This document shows positions 1-6,895 of a stretch of DNA of 21,770 nt, piece by piece; within the stretch, counting starts at the first letter, position 1, and each line of letters starts with the position of its first letter. Source of the stretch: DATJQA01 sp041169145 (GTDB lineage: Bacteria > Patescibacteriota > Minisyncoccia > UBA6257 > 2-01-FULL-56-20); contig JBEEJO010000008.1 in NCBI GenBank assembly GCA_041169145.1, forward strand, positions 1-21,770, in the 5' to 3' direction. Below the pieces are notes generated by a model. The model had not been told where the DNA came from, did not search any database, and saw nothing but the letters and a program-made list of their open reading frames with translations. Both the position numbers and the translations under genes were made by a program.

Positions 1-62
1 CGCCGAGCGCGGATCGTTTGCCCCGCCGGAGCGGTTTAACCACAAAAAACTACGCGACACCC

Positions 63-91
63 TTGCATATTCCGCAAGCCGATGATACTAT
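63..91 (+). promoter_or_regulatory. sigma70-type promoter of secDF, probably leaderless
   Basis: TTGCAT (63-68) and TACTAT (86-91) are separated by 17 bases, a good match to a housekeeping promoter. The -10 box ends only eight bases before the ATG at 100, so the transcript would start at or next to the start codon. No Shine-Dalgarno sequence precedes that ATG. The placement also argues for the start at 100 rather than the ATG at 82, which would lie upstream of the -10 box. Confidence 0.6.
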
Positions 92-99
92 GTACCGGC

Positions 100-1353
100 A
101 TGCGGAAGTACCCGGCACTCTTTCTTTTGGTGATTATCGGAGCGGCGGTCCTCGCCGGCTTTTTTGTGTATCCGAAAAATTTTGGCGAACAATACCGCCC
201 GTGGCGGCTCGGGCTTGACCTTATCGGCGGTTCGCACCTTGTCTATCGCGTTGACCTGTCGCAGGTCGCTTCCGCCGACCGGGAGTCCGTCCTCGGAGGA
301 CTTCGCGACGTCATTGAGCGGCGCGTGAATCTCTTCGGCGTCTCCGAACCGCAGATATTCGTGGCGAAAGCGGGGGAGAATTCGGAACTCATTGTTGAGC
401 TTGCCGGCGTCCAGAATATTAAGGATGCCATTAAGCAGATCGGCGAAACGCCGCTTCTTGATTTCCGCGAAGTGGTGCAAGTTGGTACGAGTACGACCTT
501 CACCTATACGAACCTGACAGGCCGCTATATCACGGGCGCGCAGCTTGAATTCGGCGGTGCGGCGGGAACGGCGCCGCAGGTCAGTCTGAAGTTCAATACA
601 GAGGGCGCCGGCATTTTCGAAAAGATAACGGAGGCGAATATCGGGAAGCCGCTCGCAGTATTTCTGGACAATAATCTCATCACAGCGCCAGTCGTGCAGA
701 GCAAGATCAGCGGCGGTGAAGCGGTCATTACGGGCAAGTTCTCTCTGGACGAAGCGAAACAGCTGGTGGAACGATTCAATGCCGGCGCTCTTCCCGCACC
801 CATTACGCTCGTGGACCAGCTTACGGTGAGTCCGACATTGGGCGCCGATTCCCTCCGCGCGGCGATGATCGCCGGAGCGGTCGGCACGGCGCTCGTCGCT
901 GTTTTCATGATCATGTATTACGGCGTCCTCGGCATCTTTGCGGCATTCGCGCTTGCCATTTACATTCTTCTTACGCTTTCCGTATTCAAGCTGGTGCCCG
1001 TCACGATGACTCTCGCCGGTGTTGCGGGGTTCATTCTCACGATCGGCATGGCCGTTGACGCGAACATCCTTATTTTCGAACGTATCAAAGAGGAGAAGAA
1101 AAAAGGCCTGTCCCAGATGGCTGCGGTTCGCGAAGGATTCGTCCGCGCTTGGCCGTCCATCCGCGACTCCAATACCTCCACCATCATCACCGCGGTCATT
1201 CTGTATTTCTTCACCACAAGCTTCCTGCGCGGATTTGCGCTGACGCTTCTCCTCGGCGTCCTCATGAGCCTCTTTAGCGCCATTACCACGACCCGGCTTT
1301 TCCTCACCGTATTTCTCAAGGACAACACAAAGCCGCAACCCACAAACCGCTAA
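100..1353 (+). CDS. secD: protein translocase subunit SecD
   Basis: SecD is the larger half of the SecDF membrane complex, which uses the proton gradient to pull proteins out of the SecYEG channel on the outer face of the membrane. The 417-residue product has an N-terminal membrane helix (about residues 5-23), the family motif GLDLIGGS (38-45), an external region, and five C-terminal membrane helices. The conserved helix pair contains DANILIFERIKEE, with the Asp typical of the proton path. It is shorter than the roughly 600-residue enterobacterial SecD, as expected where the extra periplasmic domain is reduced. The start at 100 is chosen over the in-frame ATG at 82 because it begins directly with a signal-anchor sequence and fits the promoter. 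secF follows after nine bases, so the two form an operon. Confidence 0.95.
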   Translation: MRKYPALFLLVIIGAAVLAGFFVYPKNFGEQYRPWRLGLDLIGGSHLVYRVDLSQVASADRESVLGGLRDVIERRVNLFGVSEPQIFVAKAGENSELIVELAGVQNIKDAIKQIGETPLLDFREVVQVGTSTTFTYTNLTGRYITGAQLEFGGAAGTAPQVSLKFNTEGAGIFEKITEANIGKPLAVFLDNNLITAPVVQSKISGGEAVITGKFSLDEAKQLVERFNAGALPAPITLVDQLTVSPTLGADSLRAAMIAGAVGTALVAVFMIMYYGVLGIFAAFALAIYILLTLSVFKLVPVTMTLAGVAGFILTIGMAVDANILIFERIKEEKKKGLSQMAAVREGFVRAWPSIRDSNTSTIITAVILYFFTTSFLRGFALTLLLGVLMSLFSAITTTRLFLTVFLKDNTKPQPTNR

Positions 1354-1362
1354 TCTCCATCC

Positions 1363-2268
1363 ATGCTGAATATTATCGGCAACAAGAACATATTCCTTAC
1401 CATTTCCGCGGCGCTCATCGCTGTGGCTGTCGGAGCGATCGTTATCTTTGGCTTCCGCGAGGGGATTGATTTCCAGGGCGGCACATTATGGAGCGTTTCT
1501 GCGGGGGATTCAGCAGTGACTGCGGAGAACATGGAACAGGCATTCCACGATGATCTTGGGGCGTTGGACGTTCATATCGCGCGCGATGCGGCTGGCGGAT
1601 TTCTCGTAAAACTTCCGGCCTTGGATGAGGCCCAGCACGCGGCCTACGCAGAGAAACTCACGGCGAAATTCTCGGGATTTGCCGAGCGCAGTTTCCAATC
1701 CATCGGCCCGTCCGTCGGAGCGGAGGTTCGCAAGAACGCACTCGTCGCTATCGCGCTTGTGCTCGTCGGCATTTCGCTGTATATCGCGTTCGCGTTCCGA
1801 AAGGTGATGCGTCCCGTTTCATCCTGGACATATGGCTGGATAACGCTTGCCACGCTTTTCCACGACGTCGTGATACCTGCGGGTATGCTCGCGGCGCTCG
1901 GACGGTATCGGGGGATAGAGATAGACGGCAACTTTGTCGTCGCCCTGCTTGTTGTCATGGGATTTTCCGTGCATGACACCATCGTGGTCTTCGATCGCAT
2001 TCGGGAGAATATTTTCCATGATCGGGGCAAGAGCCCATTTGCAAAGGTAGTGAACGACAGCGTGAATCAATCCATCGCCCGTTCGGTGAATACGTCGCTC
2101 ACGCTCATTCTGGTGCTCATCGCCTTGTATGTGGCTGGTCCGGCGACGTTGTCGTTCTTCATTCTGACCCTTCTTGTCGGCGTTACAACCGGCATCTATT
2201 CCTCCATTTTCATGGCGAGCCCTCTTCTCGTGGCCTGGCAGCAATTTCGCAGCCGGAAGGCAGGGTAA
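1363..2268 (+). CDS. secF: protein translocase subunit SecF
   Basis: SecF pairs with SecD to assist late steps of Sec-dependent export. The 301-residue protein shows the expected layout: a first membrane helix (about residues 9-30), then the SecF motif GIDFQGGT, a small external domain, and five C-terminal helices. The diagnostic motifs FHDVVIPAG and VHDTIVVFDRIREN lie in the membrane core. Length is normal for the family. It is transcribed with secD (nine-base gap). No U-tract terminator follows the stop, although a weak hairpin lies at 2276-2298 just before the next promoter. Confidence 0.95.
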   Translation: MLNIIGNKNIFLTISAALIAVAVGAIVIFGFREGIDFQGGTLWSVSAGDSAVTAENMEQAFHDDLGALDVHIARDAAGGFLVKLPALDEAQHAAYAEKLTAKFSGFAERSFQSIGPSVGAEVRKNALVAIALVLVGISLYIAFAFRKVMRPVSSWTYGWITLATLFHDVVIPAGMLAALGRYRGIEIDGNFVVALLVVMGFSVHDTIVVFDRIRENIFHDRGKSPFAKVVNDSVNQSIARSVNTSLTLILVLIALYVAGPATLSFFILTLLVGVTTGIYSSIFMASPLLVAWQQFRSRKAG

Positions 2269-2320
2269 GGGCAGCGGTTCCGGGTGTCGGCCGGGACCAG
2301 GAGGGGGTATGCCGAGGTTC

Positions 2321-2349
2321 TTGACTATAAAACCAGCATAAGTTATAAT
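2321..2349 (+). promoter_or_regulatory. near-consensus sigma70 promoter of the HARE-HTH regulator gene
   Basis: TTGACT (2321-2326) and a perfect TATAAT (2344-2349) are separated by 17 bases, the best promoter in the window. The start point should fall near 2356, leaving a leader of about 11 bases before the ATG at 2367, with no Shine-Dalgarno sequence. Confidence 0.8.
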
Positions 2350-2366
2350 AACCCTAATCTAAAACC

Positions 2367-3398
2367 ATGGTCTCAACAGCAAAGGTTTTCGGGCCCTTGT
2401 GGGAGGGTCTTTCCGCCAGGCAAAAGGAGGTCCTTACCGGCCGTTTTGGGCTTGAAAAATCAGGCGAACCGCAGACGTTGGCGGCCATTGGGGAGCGGTA
2501 TGGAGTGACCCGGGAACGGGTACGCCAGATAGAGGCCTCGGCTCTCGCGGATCTTCGGGCGAAGATCGCCAAGGATCCGACGTCGCAGGACATCGTGAGC
2601 CGGACCAAGAAGTTCCTCAAAGATATGGGCGGCGTCGCTCCTCGCGAGGCGCTTCTCGCGCACGTCAATACGTTCGTGGACGGCATGAAGGAAAATCACA
2701 TGAACTTTTTCCTCGAAGCGTCGCGGGCATTCTTTTATCATTCCGAGGATCGGCAGTTCCGTCCGTTCTATTATCTGGACAAAGAGAGCCTGAAAACGGC
2801 TTCGGCATTCATTCAGCAATGGGCGAGCCAGCTTCGCACGAAGCGCGCCATCGCGCTCGGCGGCGGGTACCAAGCCGAACTCGCTGCATACGTGAAGAAG
2901 AGCGCTGTCCCCGCGGAATATGCGGCGGCGTATCTCGGCATCTCCAAGAAGATCGGCATGAACGCGTACGGCGACATGGGTCTCACCGAGTGGGCGGAGG
3001 TCCAGCCGAAGACGGTTCGCGACCGCATCTATCTTGCGTTGAAGAAAGAAGGAAAACCGCTCCACTTCCGCAATATCGCGACGCTTATCAATGAGCGCAC
3101 AACGAAAGCGAAAATGGCTTCCGCGCCGACGGTGCACAACGAGCTTATTAAGGACGATCGCTTCGTGCTGGTCGGCCGCGGGATGTATGCGCTCGCCGAA
3201 CACGGGTACGAACCCGGTACGGCTCGCGAGGTCATTCACCGCATCTTGAAAAAACAGGGCCCGCTTCGCCCGCGCGATGTGATGCTTGCGGTGCAGAAGG
3301 AGCGATTCTTCAAACAGAATACTATTCTCGTGAATTTGCAGAACAAGCAGCATTTCCGGCGGCAACCCGACGGGACGTACAAGGTGCGCGAAGCATAA
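2367..3398 (+). CDS. sigma region 4 / HARE-HTH domain DNA-binding protein
   Basis: This 343-residue protein begins with a sigma-70 region 4-like segment (about residues 14-64). It contains TLAAIGERYGVTRERVRQIE, which is nearly the helix-turn-helix by which sigma factors contact the -35 element. Sigma regions 2 and 3 are absent, so it cannot act as a complete sigma factor. The C-terminal half has a HARE-HTH-like winged helix (about 215-276), related to that of the RNA polymerase delta subunit, and a second similar unit (about 285-340) ending in a basic tail. The middle (70-210) is not recognised. A role in transcription, perhaps through RNA polymerase contact, is inferred. It is a single-gene unit with its own strong promoter and a strong terminator, which suggests steady expression. 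Confidence 0.75.
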   Translation: MVSTAKVFGPLWEGLSARQKEVLTGRFGLEKSGEPQTLAAIGERYGVTRERVRQIEASALADLRAKIAKDPTSQDIVSRTKKFLKDMGGVAPREALLAHVNTFVDGMKENHMNFFLEASRAFFYHSEDRQFRPFYYLDKESLKTASAFIQQWASQLRTKRAIALGGGYQAELAAYVKKSAVPAEYAAAYLGISKKIGMNAYGDMGLTEWAEVQPKTVRDRIYLALKKEGKPLHFRNIATLINERTTKAKMASAPTVHNELIKDDRFVLVGRGMYALAEHGYEPGTAREVIHRILKKQGPLRPRDVMLAVQKERFFKQNTILVNLQNKQHFRRQPDGTYKVREA

Positions 3399-3410
3399 CG
3401 CGAACTTTAC

Positions 3411-3443
3411 GCAAAAGCCCCGATCCCCGGGGCTTTTGCTTTT
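3411..3443 (+). terminator. intrinsic terminator after the regulator gene
   Basis: A perfect 11-base-pair stem, GCAAAAGCCCC (3411-3421) with GGGGCTTTTGC (3429-3439), closes a seven-base loop and is followed by TTTT (3440-3443). It lies 13 bases after the stop codon. A-residues within the left arm might allow weak function on the other strand, but no minus-strand gene ends here. Confidence 0.85.
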
Positions 3444-3475
3444 GTGCCGCATGGCCGGAGTTTCCGGCGGATTTA

Positions 3476-3484
3476 TGATAAAAT
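3476..3484 (+). promoter_or_regulatory. extended -10 promoter for the split ATPase unit
   Basis: TGATAAAAT (3476-3484) is an extended -10 element: TG, one base, then TAAAAT. No good -35 hexamer is placed 17 bases upstream. The expected start near 3491 leaves a leader of about 11 bases before the ATG at 3502. It sits between the preceding terminator and the three-gene unit, where a promoter is needed. Confidence 0.5.
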
Positions 3485-3501
3485 AAAGGCGTCTGGGGCG
3501 C

Positions 3502-4884
3502 ATGCGCGGCCTCGGGTTTTCTATGGAAACCTTCACCTATGTTATCGGTTCACTGTGGACGTTCCTCTGGCCGTTCATCGGTTTTGTCGTTCTTACCAAA
3601 ATGGCGAGCACGACATGGCTTTTTTGGCGCCAGGAGATGTTCAAGCGAATGGACAACGTGCTTTTCGAGATCAAGATGCCGAGAGAGGTCTTGAAGAATC
3701 CCCAGGCGATGGAACAGGTATTCACGGCGGTCTATGCGCTGCGAAACTCGCCGGGAGATATCGGCGAGACGTGGCGGGACGGCGAGATACCGCGTTCGTT
3801 CGCGATAGAGATCGTGAGTTTCGGCGGAGAGATCCATTTTTATTTCCGTTGTTATTGGAAATCGGCCCCGCTCATCAAAGCGGCGTTCTTCTCGTATTAT
3901 CCGGACGTTGAACTTATGCCGCAGGATACGGATTACGTGACGCGCCTGCCGGACGATGTCCGCGAGATGAACGCGCAGGGATATGAGATGTACAGTACCG
4001 AACTCCTTCTTTCGAAGCCGAGCGCATATCCCATTCGGACATATCACGACTTTGAAACACCTGACGAAGAGAACCGGCACGACCCGATGGGCACGCTCAT
4101 CGAATTTCTCGGCCAAGTCCAGCGCGAACAGATCGTCGCGATCCAAATACTTCTGATTCCCGCCGATGCGAAATGGCATGAAAAGTTCGAGCCTCTCGTG
4201 CAGAAACTCAAAGAAAGCCAGTCGGCGAAAGGAACGAACGGGGGCGGTGCGAAAAAAGGAGCGACGCGAACATGGGATTTCTCTTCGGGACCGCTGCCGG
4301 TTCTGGGCGTTGCGACGACCGATAAGAAAGAAGAAACGCCATTCAAGGCATTTCTTCGGACGCCTGGCGAATCGGATCTTTTGGAAAAAGTTGAAGAGAA
4401 TCTTTCCAAACCCGCCTTTGATACGCTTATCCGGTTCTTGTATTTCTCGCCGAAGCCGCTCTATTACGACAGTTTTGCGAAGCGCGGCCTTGTTGGATCG
4501 CTCAATCAGTATTCCGCACAGGGCCTGAATTCGTTCCGTGCGAACAATAAGATGATCACATTGACGAAATCGGTAGTGAAACCATACATATTCCCGAAGA
4601 CCCGCGCCATTCTCAAGAAAGAACGTGCCATCTATAACTACAAACATCGCGTCGTTCCGCCGCTCTCGTTCTTCGGGCGCCTTCTTACCTCGCATCCCAT
4701 GAACTGGAACTTCTATTCCCAAACCTTTGAGATGACCACGCAATGCCTTGCGACCATTTTCCATCCGCCGACGAAGATCGTGGTTACTACGCCTCATATG
4801 GTCCGCGCCGACAGCCGTAAGGCAGGTCCGCCGGCAGGCCTTGCTATTTTCGGCGAAGAAAAAGATATCGAACGCTATAACTGA
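3502..4884 (+). CDS. membrane-anchored partner module of a split TrwB/VirD4-like ATPase
   Basis: This 460-residue protein has one N-terminal membrane helix (about residues 13-33) and a large soluble domain. It matches, in order, the N-terminal 365 residues of the fused ATPase at 12938-15313. Paired motifs are GGEIHFYF (109-116) with GEEIHFFL; YPIRTY (176-181) with LPIRTY; ATIFHPP (417-423) with ASFFHFP; and AGPPAGLAIFG (441-451) with an AAPPAN...GLLLG stretch. I infer that it is the detached membrane-proximal module of that machine. A Gly/Lys-rich linker (about 243-254) splits the domain. It is the first gene of a three-gene unit, with gaps of nine and minus one bases. The ATG at 3523 is an alternative start that still keeps the membrane helix. 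A specific cargo or pathway cannot be read from it. Confidence 0.7.
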   Translation: MRGLGFSMETFTYVIGSLWTFLWPFIGFVVLTKMASTTWLFWRQEMFKRMDNVLFEIKMPREVLKNPQAMEQVFTAVYALRNSPGDIGETWRDGEIPRSFAIEIVSFGGEIHFYFRCYWKSAPLIKAAFFSYYPDVELMPQDTDYVTRLPDDVREMNAQGYEMYSTELLLSKPSAYPIRTYHDFETPDEENRHDPMGTLIEFLGQVQREQIVAIQILLIPADAKWHEKFEPLVQKLKESQSAKGTNGGGAKKGATRTWDFSSGPLPVLGVATTDKKEETPFKAFLRTPGESDLLEKVEENLSKPAFDTLIRFLYFSPKPLYYDSFAKRGLVGSLNQYSAQGLNSFRANNKMITLTKSVVKPYIFPKTRAILKKERAIYNYKHRVVPPLSFFGRLLTSHPMNWNFYSQTFEMTTQCLATIFHPPTKIVVTTPHMVRADSRKAGPPAGLAIFGEEKDIERYN

Positions 4885-4893
4885 ACCTGCACG

Positions 4894-5409
4894 ATGACCA
4901 CTATTCCTTCCGCATTCACTCGCGTCATGGACACGTTATGGCTCGCGTTTTCGGGATTGCGCGTATTCTTCATTATCGTTGATATCTTTGTTTTTGGGGT
5001 TCTTGTCTATGCGTTCGTGAAATCATTTGAGGTCCGGCCGAAGTTCCATCGCAGCCCGTTCCGCAAGAAGAGGGTCATCACGCTTCGACAGGCGGTATTT
5101 CGCGAGAAATGGAAGACTATATTAAGAAAATTCCACGGCGGCTCACCGGAAGCCATGCGCATCACGATCATCGAAGCCGACGCGCTGGCGGATGAAGCGT
5201 TGAAACAGATGAACCTGAAGGGGGATACCATGGCGGATCGCTTGGGCCGTTTGAATCCCGATGAGATACCGTCGTTAAACCGCATATGGAGGGCGCACCG
5301 GCTTCGAAACGATATCGTCCATCGCGCGGGATTCTCATTCGCTCCCGAGGAAGCACAGAGCGCGCTCAACGACATCGAGGCATTCCTGAAGGATATCGGA
5401 GCACTCTAA
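4894..5409 (+). CDS. small membrane protein with HEPN-like C-terminal motif
   Basis: The 171-residue product has a hydrophobic N-terminal segment (about residues 16-42), a basic stretch (48-62), and a helical C-terminal domain. Near the end is RNDIVH (R138 to H143), which fits the Rx4-6H motif of HEPN domains. Many HEPN proteins are RNases, but others are only scaffolds. The fold assignment is inferred from this motif and the following predicted helix, not from a full match. It sits between the membrane module and the ATPase of the split machine; its stop codon overlaps the next start by one base (TAATG), so translation is probably coupled. The fused paralog at 12938 has no equivalent insert. 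Its function is unknown. Confidence 0.55.
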   Translation: MTTIPSAFTRVMDTLWLAFSGLRVFFIIVDIFVFGVLVYAFVKSFEVRPKFHRSPFRKKRVITLRQAVFREKWKTILRKFHGGSPEAMRITIIEADALADEALKQMNLKGDTMADRLGRLNPDEIPSLNRIWRAHRLRNDIVHRAGFSFAPEEAQSALNDIEAFLKDIGAL

Positions 5410-6875
5410 TGGCAGAGGAAGTCAAATTACAACTCATCAAACGCGCTCCGCCGCCGCCCCAGTTGCCGATGCTCGGGCAGGTGGATCCAGCGACCACGTG
5501 TTTTTTCGGCCGTTCAAATTACATCGCCGCGCTTGAAGAGAAGCGGTATATCTTCGGCATCAAACGCGAAGACCGGCGTCGTCACATGTACGTCATCGGC
5601 AAAAGCGGTGTCGGGAAATCAAAGTTCCTGGAATTGTTGATACGGCAAGATATCGCGGCGGGGAAGGGCGTGTGCGTCATCGATCCGCACGGCGAGCTCA
5701 TTGACGACATTATGCCGTTCATTCCGGAGAGCCGCGTGAACGACGTGTGTCTTATTGACCCGTCGGACCGGGAGTTCGCCGCTTCATTCAATCCGCTCGC
5801 GAACATTGATCCGGAGTTCAAGCATCAGCTGACCCAGGGCCTCATTGAAGTTATGAAGCGTCAATTCGCGGCGAACTGGAAGCCGCGGCTGGAGCACGTC
5901 TTTCGGTTCACGTGCCTTGCCCTCTTGGACTATCCGCATGCGACGATGCGCGGGATGATATCCATGCTCACCGACCGCAACTATCGCCAGAAGGTCATTG
6001 AGTACATTGAGGACGACATGGTGAAGCGCTTCTGGGCCATTGAGTTCGCCGACTGGTCGGAAAAATTTGATACGACGGCCATCATTCCGCTCGTGAACAA
6101 ACTCGGGCAATTCTTGTCGGATCCGATGTTGCGGAACATCTTCGGACAGAAAGAGAATAAGATCGATTTTGAAGTATTGATGGAAAAGCAAAAAATCGTG
6201 CTGGTGAATCTTTCGAAAGGAAAGATCGGCGAAGAGAATTCCAGCTTTTTCGGATCCATGTTCATCACGAAGATAAAGCAAGCCGGTATGGCTCGCGCGC
6301 ACATTCCGTCACGCGAACGCAAGGATTTCTATCTCTACGTGGACGAGTTCCAGAACGTTGTGACCGAAACGTTCCAGCACCTGATGAGCGAGGCAAGAAA
6401 ATACGGACTGTGTCTTACCCTCGCGCACCAGTACATCACCCAGCTCATCCCCACCGTCCGTTCGGCGGTGATGGGGAACATCGGCACGCTTGTCGTATTC
6501 CGCGTCGGCGGAGAAGATGCGGCGAAATTGGAGGTAGAGATGACCCCGATATTCAAAGCGAAAGACATGATAAACCTCGGCCGCCAGGAGTTCTATATCA
6601 AGCTCATGATAGATGGTGAGGTGTATGATCCGTTCTCCGCGGAGACCCTCAAGGTGATGCCACCGACCCATCCTGATTTCTCAAAACGCATCATTGAAGC
6701 CTCGCGGCGGCAGTATTCCATGCCAACAGAGACCGTCCGGAACCTTATCGCGGAAGAAGAGTCGAGCATCATCCGAAGCGCGTCGGAGAAAGCGGCTATT
6801 ACCGGTTCGGCGCGCTCGTCGGGCGGGGAAAAAAAGGCAGCGGACACGAATGACACGCCGGAACCGCTGATCTAA
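5409..6875 (+). CDS. TrwB/VirD4/HerA-like ATPase (split form)
   Basis: A 488-residue P-loop ATPase of the type IV coupling protein and HerA/FtsK superfamily. Visible motifs are Walker A GKSGVGKS (64-71), VIDPHGE (90-96), NLSKGKIGEEN (267-277), and Walker B YVDEFQ (310-315) followed by SEARKYGLCLTLAHQ. Such enzymes are hexameric DNA or protein pumps, often at the membrane. This one has no membrane helix; the neighbouring gene at 3502 probably supplies the anchor. The C-terminal 40 residues are low in complexity and look disordered. The start at 5409 overlaps the preceding stop and has GGAG seven bases upstream; the in-frame ATG at 5286 would overlap the neighbour by 124 bases. No relaxase or VirB-type genes are near, so classical conjugation is not supported. 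Confidence 0.85.
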   Translation: MAEEVKLQLIKRAPPPPQLPMLGQVDPATTCFFGRSNYIAALEEKRYIFGIKREDRRRHMYVIGKSGVGKSKFLELLIRQDIAAGKGVCVIDPHGELIDDIMPFIPESRVNDVCLIDPSDREFAASFNPLANIDPEFKHQLTQGLIEVMKRQFAANWKPRLEHVFRFTCLALLDYPHATMRGMISMLTDRNYRQKVIEYIEDDMVKRFWAIEFADWSEKFDTTAIIPLVNKLGQFLSDPMLRNIFGQKENKIDFEVLMEKQKIVLVNLSKGKIGEENSSFFGSMFITKIKQAGMARAHIPSRERKDFYLYVDEFQNVVTETFQHLMSEARKYGLCLTLAHQYITQLIPTVRSAVMGNIGTLVVFRVGGEDAAKLEVEMTPIFKAKDMINLGRQEFYIKLMIDGEVYDPFSAETLKVMPPTHPDFSKRIIEASRRQYSMPTETVRNLIAEEESSIIRSASEKAAITGSARSSGGEKKAADTNDTPEPLI

Positions 6876-6879
6876 ACGT

Positions 6880-6885
6880 TACAAT
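6880..6885 (+). promoter_or_regulatory. possible -10 box for the zinc-ribbon gene pair
   Basis: TACAAT (6880-6885) lies ten bases before the ATG at 6896, just after the previous stop. No good -35 element was found, so these genes may also be read through from the ATPase unit. Confidence 0.3.
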
Positions 6886-6895
6886 CTAGAACACG

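Noticed and set aside
1..62. Possible 3' end of a gene upstream of secD
   Set aside because: More than one frame is open for a short distance (stops at 37 and near 83), and nothing shows which one is coding.
88..1338. Long minus-strand open frame opposite secD (416 codons)
   Set aside because: It mirrors the coding strand of a clear SecD and has a composition typical of an antisense shadow, rich in Arg and His with no domain.
2276..2298. Hairpin GGTTCCGG / CCGGGACC after secF
   Set aside because: The stem is short with one wobble pair and has no T-run after it, so I do not call it a terminator.
2460..3536. Long minus-strand open frame opposite the HARE-HTH gene
   Set aside because: It runs through the terminator and promoter of plus-strand genes and has no recognisable motif.
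3550..4797. Long minus-strand open frame opposite the membrane module gene
   Set aside because: The plus-strand frame has homology to the fused ATPase; the antisense frame has none.
4819..4842. Inverted repeat AAGGC / GCCTT inside the membrane module gene, as a possible inserted palindrome
   Set aside because: The encoded AGPPAG aligns with AAPPAN in the fused paralog, so it is ancestral sequence, not an insertion.
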